This document shows positions 42,823-52,847 of a DNA stretch of 64,000 bases, one piece after another; the stretch's first letter is position 1; each line of letters begins with the position of its first letter. The translations under genes and the position numbers were made by a program. The stretch is from Saprospiraceae bacterium (GTDB lineage Bacteria; Bacteroidota; Bacteroidia; Chitinophagales; Saprospiraceae), in assembly GCA_021738725.1 (NCBI GenBank), contig JAIPBE010000012.1, positions 18,994 through 82,993 of the forward strand. Reading direction: 5' to 3'. Below the pieces are notes generated by a model. It was not told the origin of the DNA. It saw only the letters and a program-made list of their open reading frames with translations, and did not search any database.

Positions 42823-45075
42823 CTATTCCTCCGGGTTCAGGATCAACTCGTTGAGCACCTTCACCATTCGATTGGAGAAGAGGGCGAGGTTTCTGAATTC
42901 GGCCAGATAATTCAAATAAAGGACGCTGTTACGCGTACCGATCTCATGGTTCTTGATGCGTTTGATCTGATTTTTTCGGAAACTCCGGATCAGCTTGACA
43001 TATTGATCAAACTCAATTTGTAATTCAGTAAGGTTCAGTGACTCAGGATGTAAAAAGGCCTGAATGGTTCCTTCCATTTGTCCTTTCAATTGCTCCTGAA
43101 TAGCGGCCAGTTCTTCGACCTGAACGGAAGTCAATGGCTTATGGTTATTGTCCACATGGTCGAGGTTGGGCTTGATGATATGACTCACATTGGTGGTCAT
43201 TTCATTGAGGTAGTCGGCCACCAGGATGTACAAATGGGCTGCTTCGATATGGTCGTCTTCGACTTTGTCGATCGCTTTATTAGCCCGGCGCTTTATTTTT
43301 TGTGAGCGCTTGTGGATTTCCTGAAATTCTGCATATGCCGCTTTCAGTTTGGGGATATCTTCCAAGGCTAATCCTTCCAGGGAGTTATCCAGTGCAACAC
43401 CAATCGCATTCAGGATTTTGGAAATATTGGTTCCGGCCAATTGGATGATCTGCTCCTTGGTCATCCCCTCTTCTTCGAGTCCTTTTTCAAAAGCCATTTG
43501 CTCTTCCAGACGCTCCCCATGATACCGGTGAGAGCGATATACCACGATGATGGCAATAATCAGGACAACCAGAATGGCAATGATTCCACCGAAGTAAAAG
43601 ATATTAGCAAGGATAAATGCGATCACAAATGCCGATAAGGCCGTAAAGAACCATCCACCAATCACTGAAAGGACGCCAGAAACCCGATAAACGGCACTTT
43701 CCCGACCCCATGCTCCATCCGCCAGTGAAGCCCCCATAAAGACCATAAACGTCACGTATGTGGTCGAAAGGGGCAATTTGAGATTGGTCCCGATGGTGAT
43801 CAGGATACTGGCGACAACCAGGGTTACGGAGGCTCGGATCAGATCAAAAGATGGCGCATCATCCCCTAAATGGGCCTGCTTTTCAGAAAAGGGTCGCTCA
43901 TCAAATTGCTTTTGCATCGTCTTCATAAACCCGGCTGGCAGGGCCCGCGAGATAGAGGCACTCATCTTTGAGAAGTTTCTGACCAGCCGACGGGAAACCG
44001 TATAGGAGGTAAATCGCTCCGTCCCCTCATATTGGCGGCCCAGATCCAGTGAAGTCTGCACTACAGATCTGGCCTTTTTGGAAAACCAAAGGGTGAAGGT
44101 CATGATCACCCCGGCAAATAACAAGAGTATAGTTGGTGTTGGCACTTTGCCCGCAAGGCCATCCATCAACAGGCTATCTGGAGAAACGCCTCCTGAAGCC
44201 ACCCAGATCCCATAGGCATTATACCCGGCCAGAGGAACACCGATAAAATTGACCAGGTCATTCCCAGCAAAGGCCATTGACAAAGCAAATGTGCCGATGA
44301 GCACGATCAGTTTCAGGATATCGACTTTGGTAAACATGGTGAGCAACTGGAGGATAGCGGTCCAGGCCACAAAGCTGATCGACAAGATGGCCCAGGTATT
44401 GGCCACGATCCAATCGATCGTTTCGTCACTCATCCAGGAAGCACCCTTCGCACCTTTGATGAGCAGGAAATAGGTGATGGAGGCAATGGCCAGACCACCC
44501 CACATCGAACCAAAATACTTGAGCCGATGACTATAATCAAAGGAGAAGAGCAGTCGGGTGAGATACTGGATCAATATACCTGCGGTGAAGGCGATCACCA
44601 CGGATAACAGGATACCGGAAATGATGGCCAGGGCCTTCCCCGAATTGATATATTCGCCCAGGTCCAACCCGTTTGGCGAAGTATAGATCTTAATGATCGA
44701 AATGGCCACTGCTGCCCCCAACAGTTCAAAGACAATAGACACCGTTGTCGAAGTTGGCATCCCATAGGTATTGAAGGCATCCAGCAGAATCACGTCGGTG
44801 ACCATCACGGCCAGGAACAGCAGGATCAGTTCTGAAAAGTAGAAGTGCTCCGGATGGAAAATGCCCTTTCTGGCGACTTCCATCATCCCGCTCGAAAAGG
44901 TGCAACCCACGATGATCCCCAGTGCTGCCACTGCCAGGATAGTTTTGAAATGGGTGGCCTTTGAACCGACGGCGGAGTTGAGAAAATTGACAGCATCATT
45001 GCTCACACCCACGATGAGGTCAGATATGGCCAATATAAAAAGGACGCCAAGAATGACCAGGTAAAATATTTCCAT
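42823..45075 (-). CDS. inorganic phosphate transporter, PiT family, with C-terminal PhoU-like region
   Basis: GVSNDAVNFLNSAVGSKA, AFNTYGMPTSTTVSIVFELLGAAVA, LSMAFAGNDLVNFIGVPLAG, LPLSTTYVTFMVFMGASLADGAWG. Confidence 0.93.
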   Translation of the reverse strand: MEIFYLVILGVLFILAISDLIVGVSNDAVNFLNSAVGSKATHFKTILAVAALGIIVGCTFSSGMMEVARKGIFHPEHFYFSELILLFLAVMVTDVILLDAFNTYGMPTSTTVSIVFELLGAAVAISIIKIYTSPNGLDLGEYINSGKALAIISGILLSVVIAFTAGILIQYLTRLLFSFDYSHRLKYFGSMWGGLAIASITYFLLIKGAKGASWMSDETIDWIVANTWAILSISFVAWTAILQLLTMFTKVDILKLIVLIGTFALSMAFAGNDLVNFIGVPLAGYNAYGIWVASGGVSPDSLLMDGLAGKVPTPTILLLFAGVIMTFTLWFSKKARSVVQTSLDLGRQYEGTERFTSYTVSRRLVRNFSKMSASISRALPAGFMKTMQKQFDERPFSEKQAHLGDDAPSFDLIRASVTLVVASILITIGTNLKLPLSTTYVTFMVFMGASLADGAWGRESAVYRVSGVLSVIGGWFFTALSAFVIAFILANIFYFGGIIAILVVLIIAIIVVYRSHRYHGERLEEQMAFEKGLEEEGMTKEQIIQLAGTNISKILNAIGVALDNSLEGLALEDIPKLKAAYAEFQEIHKRSQKIKRRANKAIDKVEDDHIEAAHLYILVADYLNEMTTNVSHIIKPNLDHVDNNHKPLTSVQVEELAAIQEQLKGQMEGTIQAFLHPESLNLTELQIEFDQYVKLIRSFRKNQIKRIKNHEIGTRNSVLYLNYLAEFRNLALFSNRMVKVLNELILNPEE

Positions 45076-45559
45076 AAACCTACATCAATGAATTCTGAAT
45101 CTATTGCTGCTTATCATGCCCATACAAAGAAACGTTTTCTCTTCTTTTCGAGTAGAATTCCTTCAAATGAGCGGCTCTTCCGGTGCCTCAATCAAAGACG
45201 CCGATTTGTGGATGGCAATATAGGGCAAGAATCACACTCCAGACCTTCATTATCATGATGTTTCATTGGTTCTTTGCTCCCAGATCCGGTGATCATTCAA
45301 GCCCTGAACCACCTGATCAGCTTCAAGCCTTCCATGTGTTCATGCTTCCATGGATCATTACTTATCAATTTAAATATTTAAACCATTGAATACCAAATAC
45401 ATGCATATTCAATATTCTAATTTGATTAATTTTCCGTTCACCAATCCCAATCGGGAAGAAGCAGAAGGTACCAGGACATGCAAGTGTGCATGCCTGTGTA
45501 GGATCATGGCCGGAATGAAAACTATTGCAGCTATCTGGATCTTTGGTTACAACCAATAA

Positions 45560-45600
45560 AGAAGGGAATGAGAAAAATCTTCCTCATTCCCTTCTTCATT
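45560..45600 (-). terminator. hairpin terminator after the 45620 gene
   Basis: GAAGGGAATGAG-aaaaatctt-CTCATTCCCTTC stem-loop. Confidence 0.65.
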
Positions 45601-45619
45601 CCAGCATCATGAAGCCGGT

Positions 45620-48600
45620 CTATTCCTTTTGCCATTCCGGAAAACGTCCCGGTGTATAGGGTGCTCCTGCCTGTTCGAGCATTTGTTCCAATGATTTGAT
45701 CCAGGTGTCCACCTCCCGGATGTCGGCCAGCACGGCTTCAAAATCATTGTTGGCATCTGCATAGGCCCGCTCAAAGGTGCCGGTCGTCGCTGAGGTGGTA
45801 GACCATAAGGAATAGATGATCAGATCCACTTTCCCCTTGAGGGAGGTCCGGGACTGGCCTTCATATCGCACCAGCAGACCATCGCCATTGAGATCTTCGT
45901 TGATGTCTTCCAGACGTAATTTGATGGCCTGCAGATCGGTCATCCACTCCGGCCGCAAAACGGGAACACTCATCATGGCTTGTTCCAGATAGGGAAGGTC
46001 TGATTCAAGGTGACTGCGATGCGCATCTGCCGCTGAGATGGCTCTGGAAAGCTTGGCCACCTCCTTATTGAATCGATCCAGCTCTACTTGTTCCGATGCG
46101 GAATGCCCGCTCTGATGCAAGGGGCGACACGTCACCGATTGCGGAACACCTAACGGGGTCAGTTCACCATTTTCAAATTTAAACATGGTGACCAGATAAT
46201 TTCCGGGCGCAACCATATAGCCCAATTCCGGAGAATTCCAGGGAATGGAATTGTCGTATGGGGTCAGTGAAACCGGACCCACCGGTCTGGTGCGGAAATC
46301 CCAGACGACCCGCTGTACACCTGCAGTCAAAGGCTGTTTGATCTTTCGGATCACCTGGCCTTCCAAATCCGAAATGGTAAACAACAGGAATGGATCCTCT
46401 TCCCTTGCTTCCTTTTTCAATGTCTCATAACTCGGATGCTTCACATCACTGCCGGCTTCCTGCAGTTTTTTCTCGGCATCATTGCGTTGATCCTTCATTG
46501 ATTTTGGAGCCTCTTTGATATAATAAGTGATGACTGCACCCACCTTCGGATTGGGTGTGGTGAAGTAACTGGCCCCTTGAAAACCAACACCCGGGAAACC
46601 CAGTGGATCTGCCTCGATAAACATCAAACCGTCTTCAATCGGAAAGAGGACTGCGTCATTCGATAAATTTTCTGTCGTCAATTGACGAAATGGCGAATAA
46701 TTATCCAGGATAAACACCCCGCGACCGAAGGAAGAGACCACCAGATCGTTCTCGTCCCGCTGGATATCCAGGTCCATCACACACATGGAGGCTGGAAGTC
46801 CGGCCGTCATTTTCACCCAGTGAATCGCTGGCGTATTGGAGACAAAGACTCCATACATCGTCCCGACAAACAAGAGATTCGGATCGACATGATCCTCTCC
46901 GATCGTGTAGGTCACCCCTTTTACGGGCAGGTTGGCATTGATCTGCTTCCAGGTCTCCCCACCATTGGTGGTCTTGTAGAGATAGGGTTTGAAGTTGCCG
47001 GCGAAAAAATCGTGACAGGCGGCATAAGCGACAGCGGTGTCATGAGCAGAGGCAATGATCTGATGGATGCGCGCAAATTCAGGCAATCCGTCCAGACGCG
47101 CCCGCTTCCAATTCTTCCCACCATCATGCGTATAATGGAGCAATCCATCTCCGGATCCGGCATACAGAATATTTTCATTCAGCGGTGATTCGGCAATGGT
47201 CACCACATGGGCAAAAGACGACTTCGCTATCATTTCGTCGATGCTCCAGCTACGACCCATCAAATGATGAAGTTCCTTGGGAACACCGCGCGTGAGATCC
47301 GGACTGATCTCTCTCCAGCTTTCGCCGCGATCATCCGAGCGCAACACTTTGTTGCCGCCGTGATACAGTCGCTTGTGATCATGCCGGGAGATCAGCAAGG
47401 CAGCATCCCAGTCGAACCGATAGGCTTCTTCCCCCTTGCTTTCAAAGCTTCTCAGATAGAGTCGCTCACCGGTCCGCTTGTCATACCGTGTGAGATTACC
47501 GAACTGCGATTGAGAATACACGATGTTCGGGTCCATCCAGTCGACCTGGGTTTCGAAGCCATCACCACCCAGCGTAAAATACCAGTCGGCGTTGCTGATC
47601 CCGCCTGAATTGATCGTCCGGGAAGGACCGCCCAGACTGTTGTTGTCCTGGGTGCCGATGTAGACATTATAGAATGGTTTGGCATTATCTGCGGTCACTT
47701 TGTAGCATTCGGCTATGGGCAGATTGGCTTTGAAGTCCCAGGCCTTCCCCCGGTCGAACGTCTCATAGACGCCGCCATCGCATCCGGACAACATGTGCCG
47801 GGCATCCGCAGGGTCTATCCAGAGGGCATGATTGTCCACATGCTTTTTATCCTCGCCAAAACGCTTCCAGGTGACGCCACCATCGATACTGACCTGGTTG
47901 AATATATCCATTCCATATACGCGGTTGATATCTACCGGATCACAGACCAGTTTCTGGCAGTAAAACGCATAGGAGGTGGTATAGTCGCTGACCTTGGTCC
48001 AGCTGGCTCCGGCATTCGTGCTTTTATAGGTACCCTTGTTTTCTTTGGCATCGACGACAGCAAACAGGACATCCGGGTTTACCGGAGAGATATCCATACC
48101 GATCCGGCCGACCATCGTTTGCGGCAACCCGCCTTTGAGGCGGTTCCAGGTCTCCCCGCCATCGGTGGATTTGTAGATCCCGCTCTCGTCGCCTCCAGTG
48201 ACTATGGTGGTCAGGTACCGCTGTCTTTGATGCGCAACCGTATAGAGGACATCCGGATTGCGCGGGTCCATGTGCAATTCCCAACAGCCGGTATAGTCAC
48301 TGGGGTGCAGGACATTCTTCCAGGTTTCGCCACCGTCAGTGGTCTTGAATACACCACGTTCACCTCCAGACTGGCGATGGGGGCCATAGGATGCTACCCA
48401 GACTGTCTTCGAGTCAGTGGGATGGACGACAATCTCCCCGATCTGTTGAGATTCTTTCAAGCCCTTGTTGACCCAGGTCTTGCCACCATCTTCGCTTTTG
48501 AAGACGCCTTCACCGGGAATGACGTACGAGTGGGCATTGTTCTCTCCGGTTCCGACCCAGACCACATGCGGATTCGATGGGTCGAGGGTAACGGCACCCA

Positions 48601-48928
48601 TCGGGAAGGTTGCCTGCCCGTCAAAAATGGGCGAGAAGGTAACTCCGGCATTAGTGGTCTTCCAGAGCGATCCATGGGCAGAAGCGACATACCACTCCCG
48701 TGGGTCGCTGGGATTGACGTCGATATCAATGACCCGACCGCTGGTGACAGCGGGGCCGATGGAGCGAAACGACAAGCCACTCAGGCTTGTCTTTTCCAGG
48801 GAAAATGTATCCTGTTTTTCAGCGACGAATGCCCCCTTTTGTTCGAAAGGGGTAGCTGTCTGTGCACCCATGAAAAACGGGGTGGCAAAGAGGAATATCA
48901 TCGAAAATAAACGTACCATATACATCAT
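45620..48928 (-). CDS. large secreted BNR/VPS10-like beta-propeller (sialidase-like fold) protein
   Basis: Repeated FKSEDGGKTW, FKTTDGGETW, YKSTDGGETW, LYKTTNGGETW (Asp-box/BNR) motifs; signal peptide MVRLFSMIFLFATPFFMGAQ. Confidence 0.9.
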   Translation of the reverse strand: MMYMVRLFSMIFLFATPFFMGAQTATPFEQKGAFVAEKQDTFSLEKTSLSGLSFRSIGPAVTSGRVIDIDVNPSDPREWYVASAHGSLWKTTNAGVTFSPIFDGQATFPMGAVTLDPSNPHVVWVGTGENNAHSYVIPGEGVFKSEDGGKTWVNKGLKESQQIGEIVVHPTDSKTVWVASYGPHRQSGGERGVFKTTDGGETWKNVLHPSDYTGCWELHMDPRNPDVLYTVAHQRQRYLTTIVTGGDESGIYKSTDGGETWNRLKGGLPQTMVGRIGMDISPVNPDVLFAVVDAKENKGTYKSTNAGASWTKVSDYTTSYAFYCQKLVCDPVDINRVYGMDIFNQVSIDGGVTWKRFGEDKKHVDNHALWIDPADARHMLSGCDGGVYETFDRGKAWDFKANLPIAECYKVTADNAKPFYNVYIGTQDNNSLGGPSRTINSGGISNADWYFTLGGDGFETQVDWMDPNIVYSQSQFGNLTRYDKRTGERLYLRSFESKGEEAYRFDWDAALLISRHDHKRLYHGGNKVLRSDDRGESWREISPDLTRGVPKELHHLMGRSWSIDEMIAKSSFAHVVTIAESPLNENILYAGSGDGLLHYTHDGGKNWKRARLDGLPEFARIHQIIASAHDTAVAYAACHDFFAGNFKPYLYKTTNGGETWKQINANLPVKGVTYTIGEDHVDPNLLFVGTMYGVFVSNTPAIHWVKMTAGLPASMCVMDLDIQRDENDLVVSSFGRGVFILDNYSPFRQLTTENLSNDAVLFPIEDGLMFIEADPLGFPGVGFQGASYFTTPNPKVGAVITYYIKEAPKSMKDQRNDAEKKLQEAGSDVKHPSYETLKKEAREEDPFLLFTISDLEGQVIRKIKQPLTAGVQRVVWDFRTRPVGPVSLTPYDNSIPWNSPELGYMVAPGNYLVTMFKFENGELTPLGVPQSVTCRPLHQSGHSASEQVELDRFNKEVAKLSRAISAADAHRSHLESDLPYLEQAMMSVPVLRPEWMTDLQAIKLRLEDINEDLNGDGLLVRYEGQSRTSLKGKVDLIIYSLWSTTSATTGTFERAYADANNDFEAVLADIREVDTWIKSLEQMLEQAGAPYTPGRFPEWQKE

Positions 48929-49061
48929 GTAAAGGAGGCTTATGCAGATTGGAAATAGTGGATTCTGGAAAGCAAAGGCCTGAAGATACGGTGCGCAACT
49001 ACAATGACATGGAAGAATGCGACAAGAAATCTGTCGAAAACGAAATCACAATGCCAGAAAC

Positions 49062-50375
49062 TTATTGCCTGATCTGCGCTGCCTCAAGGGTCAGTTCGTC
49101 GAGGGCATCCTGCTGAATCGTGGTAAGCGTGCCGCTCATCAGATTGTCCTGTTCGTAGGGATCCAGGTCCAGATCATACAGCTCCTGTTTTCCATTGTCA
49201 AACTGGATGAGCTTGAAACGGTCATTCCGGATGGCATATCCCGATTTGTTCGGCGTGTTGTTCAGAACTTCTGAATAATTGTAGACTCTGTCAGAGGCCA
49301 CGGATTGTGACAACAGATCCTTGAAACTGTAACTGTCATCTGAAACAGGCAACGTTGCCCCGGTGATCTCGGCAATGGTGGCAAACAGATCAGAAGTGTT
49401 GATCAGGCTCTCGTCCCGGGTATTCTTTCGAGTCACTCCTTTCCCAGCAATGATCATGGGCACATGGATGCCGCCCTGGTAGAGACTGCCCTTTCCCTGT
49501 CCGGCGGTATAGGGTGCTTGCAGCACCATTTGATGCGCGCCATTATCACCGATAAAGATGATCAGGGTATTTTCTCGCTCTTCAGTGGTGAGGTGATCTA
49601 ACAGCCGGCCCATTTCTGCATCCACACTTTCGGTCATGGCGATGAAATAGGGCAAGGGGTTGGCATCGATGCTGGCTTGATCCGTCGGCAGGTTTCCCTG
49701 ACTGTGAAGTGAATCCGGCGGCAGATGGAACGGCACGTGAGGTGCTGTGTAGGCCAGCCAGCAAAACCACGGTTGGGTCTGCTGGTCGATCCAGTCGATG
49801 GCCAGGTCGGTGATCTTGGTGGTGATATATCCGGAATATTGGGATGTTTGACCATTCTGGGTGAGGGGCCAGCTGAAATAATCCTGGACGGCGCCGCCGA
49901 GCAGGCCCGCATAATAGCCGACACCCATATCCGTGGGGCGGGACGGTTCCATATTAGACAAATGCCATTTGCCAATGATGGCGTGACTGTACGCCTGGTT
50001 GGTGGCTTCGTCCATCCTGGTTTGCAGTGTCGTTTCGGTGATGGGAATGGTGGATGCGCCTTCCGCGTTCAACACGCCTGTGCGATAGCCGTAGCGACCG
50101 GTGAGAATGGATGCCCGGGTCGGGGAACATACAGGAAAAGACCAGACCTGATCGAAGGTGATCCCTTCCAGTGCCATGGCTTCCAGATGGGGCATGTTGG
50201 CTTTCATAGCGCCGATGGGGTACCCCGGAGTGCCGTCAATACCCAGGTCATCTGCGATGACCAGAAGGATATTGGGACGCGTATTGCTGGAAGGGTCGCC
50301 TATGATGACTTTATCCTTCGAGCAACCAGCTGCAATTAGCATGAACAAGAGAAAAATGGGGCTGAACCGACGCAT
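49062..50375 (-). CDS. sulfatase (arylsulfatase family), lipoprotein
   Basis: RPNILLVIADDLGIDGTPGYP, VCSPTRASILTGRYGYRTG (C-x-P-x-R formylglycine site), GKWHLSNM; lipobox LIAAGCSK. Confidence 0.94.
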   Translation of the reverse strand: MRRFSPIFLLFMLIAAGCSKDKVIIGDPSSNTRPNILLVIADDLGIDGTPGYPIGAMKANMPHLEAMALEGITFDQVWSFPVCSPTRASILTGRYGYRTGVLNAEGASTIPITETTLQTRMDEATNQAYSHAIIGKWHLSNMEPSRPTDMGVGYYAGLLGGAVQDYFSWPLTQNGQTSQYSGYITTKITDLAIDWIDQQTQPWFCWLAYTAPHVPFHLPPDSLHSQGNLPTDQASIDANPLPYFIAMTESVDAEMGRLLDHLTTEERENTLIIFIGDNGAHQMVLQAPYTAGQGKGSLYQGGIHVPMIIAGKGVTRKNTRDESLINTSDLFATIAEITGATLPVSDDSYSFKDLLSQSVASDRVYNYSEVLNNTPNKSGYAIRNDRFKLIQFDNGKQELYDLDLDPYEQDNLMSGTLTTIQQDALDELTLEAAQIRQ

Positions 50376-50565
50376 ATCCCTTGGATAGATTTGGATGGGT
50401 CAGGTTTAATTCAGAAAAACCCTGGGAAAATAAAAGGCTCCTACTGGTGACCAAGGTACCATATCCTCATCTTCCAACTGGATCCAATTGTCAGATAGGG
50501 ATAATTTGATGATTCGAATTAGATGGGCTTGTATAAAGCCCTGTACAGTAAACCGTAGATCGAGT

Positions 50566-51042
50566 TTACCCTCTTAGAGCCGACCAAACGACCAACGCAA
50601 ATCCACAAAAGGTGGTGATGGTCCGTACAATATGGAACGACCACCATTGATCCCTCAGGGCTGTCCAGTCCGCTGGCGCTGCGGCTTTATCCCAGGTCAT
50701 GACAATGGCGTTGATCGGTTGGTTGCCAAATCGGGTTGTTAAACCACTAGCGATCATGAAACCTGCAGCGATGAAAAGGGTGATCAACACTGGTCGGTCC
50801 CTTTTCTGTTGGACGGCCGAGATGATGGTCAAAACCAACGTGAGCATTCCCAACAGTGGCATTAGCGTGTTGAGAGCAGTGATCGCCGCCTGTTGCTGTT
50901 CGATATAGGTCTCGGAAGAATACCCTTGCGGATTGTATCCTATCCAGATCACAAAAACGGCCCCGGCCATGATACCGGCTAGGATGATATTGAGAAATCG
51001 GACCAGATTGAGTGTCATATCAAATGAGTTGAAGGGTGACAA
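50566..51042 (-). CDS. DUF1772-like (anthrone oxygenase-like) membrane protein
   Basis: Four hydrophobic segments; NIILAGIMAGAVFVIW..., TTRFGNQPINAIVMTW, LRDQWWSFHIVRTITTFCGFALVV. Confidence 0.85.
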   Translation of the reverse strand: MSPFNSFDMTLNLVRFLNIILAGIMAGAVFVIWIGYNPQGYSSETYIEQQQAAITALNTLMPLLGMLTLVLTIISAVQQKRDRPVLITLFIAAGFMIASGLTTRFGNQPINAIVMTWDKAAAPADWTALRDQWWSFHIVRTITTFCGFALVVWSALRG

Positions 51043-51328
51043 TGAACAGAGATGGCCGCTTGATTACAGTACTTCGGTTTCAGACTGCGAATCCTCATCA
51101 GCATATATCTATGCGACTGAGCGAACCTGCTGGTCAGTCATAAATACTACCTGAAAGGAAATAGGATCAAAACACCAATTGAAAAAGTGCCTCTCTCTAA
51201 ACAAGTAAATTATCCACTAAATATAATGCACCCCATCCATATGGATTTCTTTATTTTCAGGATCAACAAGCTTGCAAAACATCTGGAGATATGACCTGGC
51301 CCCTGGATCCATTTGCAGGGACATCATG

Positions 51329-51374
51329 AAAAAAAAGTACGCCCCGATCCAGGGACCGGAGCGTACTTTTTTGT
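51329..51374. terminator. bidirectional intrinsic terminator
   Basis: AAAAAAAAGTACGCCCCGATCCAGGGACCGGAGCGTACTTTTTT: long stem with A/T runs on both sides. Confidence 0.85.
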
Positions 51375-51482
51375 GACAAACTGGAATCCTCACAATTCTT
51401 TATGACCGATGACAAATGTCATCGTATTCCTGCAGAATTGCATGTTCGCGATCAGATTGTGATCAAGATAACCACCATCTGG

Positions 51483-52664
51483 TCAATTTGATCCCTGGAT
51501 CTGCACAAGCTGAGATGCCCGAATATTTCCTGAATCGTCCTTGACCCGGATAATATATGTACCTGACGGGGTCGTCGCCGGCAACTCTAAACTGACCGAC
51601 TCTGTTCCGTCTGTCAGTGTTTTTTTGAAGAAAGCCCTGCCCAATACGTCACAGAGCTCAACCTGTCCGGTCAGTCGATCTCCAGCTAATTGCAAGGTAA
51701 ATGTCTGACCGGCGCTGACCGGATTGGGGAAGCCGCTCAGTTCAACCAATGGCAGATCTTGAACAGAGGTTGTATTCTTGGCTGCAGCAGGCCGATAGAC
51801 TGGATTCGTTCCGTATACACCTTCGATATCCAGGGAATAAACTGGACTTCCATACCCGGGGGTATAGAAAACATAAAAGCTGTCGGCGGACATCATTCCC
51901 TGGCTGATGCCAAATGCTCCGAGCAGGAATGACGGAGCTGGTGCTCCACCAAGGAAAAAGCTGTCAATGGCGCTGCGGTAGTCTTTCACCAACAAGACAT
52001 CCATCGGTGAGGATGAATCACCATTTTCCAGAGGAATGGTCAGTTTTCCATAACCCACTACTTCTCTGTCTTCTGTCAGAATACGTTTCTGATAGCCTGG
52101 TGTCTTGTTCAATCCATACGCGGTAACCGTCAGCTGAAAATTGGTGGTTTCCACATGGCTTTCTACCCAATGGTCCTGGTATGCCGTCGGGAATTTGACC
52201 TTGTCGATCCGACCGCCAAACACATCGGCACCGCCCACGAATACCAGCGAATCGTCGGGAGATCCGCTGATCGGCTGAATGGAATATGACACAGTGGAAG
52301 ACCGTTTGCCCATATCATACCAACCCATGTCATCAAGCGCCTCAAAACCTGTACTGGGTAGAAAAAATTGTAGAAAGAGCAGATCTCGCTGGCGCTTGTT
52401 CAACGCTGTCATGAATGCCGGGTCATTCCCTGGTTCGGAATATACATTGACATTGAACTCATCGGCAACCAAATTGCTATAATCCCAATTCTGACCTGGT
52501 CCTTCAGCAGGCAGGCCAACCACCTGCGAACTGAGATAGAATGTATCTGAGAAATTGGCCTGACGGGGAAAATCATCCTTGGTCAGGATGACCTGGGCTT
52601 GCGTCACCTCAACGGACATGATCAGGATGACGATAAATAGAATGAGTTTGTTATTGTTTTTCAT
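51483..52664 (-). CDS. T9SS type A sorting-domain-containing protein
   Basis: Signal peptide MKNNNKLILFIVILIMSVEVTQAQ; C-term LSGFPNPVSAGQTFTLQLAGDRLTGQVELCDVLGRAFFKKTL...SGTYIIRVKDD. Confidence 0.92.
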   Translation of the reverse strand: MKNNNKLILFIVILIMSVEVTQAQVILTKDDFPRQANFSDTFYLSSQVVGLPAEGPGQNWDYSNLVADEFNVNVYSEPGNDPAFMTALNKRQRDLLFLQFFLPSTGFEALDDMGWYDMGKRSSTVSYSIQPISGSPDDSLVFVGGADVFGGRIDKVKFPTAYQDHWVESHVETTNFQLTVTAYGLNKTPGYQKRILTEDREVVGYGKLTIPLENGDSSSPMDVLLVKDYRSAIDSFFLGGAPAPSFLLGAFGISQGMMSADSFYVFYTPGYGSPVYSLDIEGVYGTNPVYRPAAAKNTTSVQDLPLVELSGFPNPVSAGQTFTLQLAGDRLTGQVELCDVLGRAFFKKTLTDGTESVSLELPATTPSGTYIIRVKDDSGNIRASQLVQIQGSN

Positions 52665-52847
52665 CATACAAAGGGTTTGAACGAAATTTAGTGAATTTTT
52701 AGAAATCAATATCCCGATCTATCTCTTTATCTTTTATTGCGGAAGGACCACTGCACTGAATAAATGCAGAGATTCCAACAAACGAACAGCCATCCTTCGA
52801 CCGATCCCAATGTAGCGATGTAAGCTCTGAGTGTGTAATTTCACCCC

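Noticed and set aside
45090-45560. Possible small genes in the PiT to BNR-protein intergenic gap
   Set aside because: ORFs of 63-68 aa lack recognisable features; treated as noncoding.
47795-48910. 371-aa plus-strand ORF
   Set aside because: Shadow ORF opposite the BNR-repeat protein gene.
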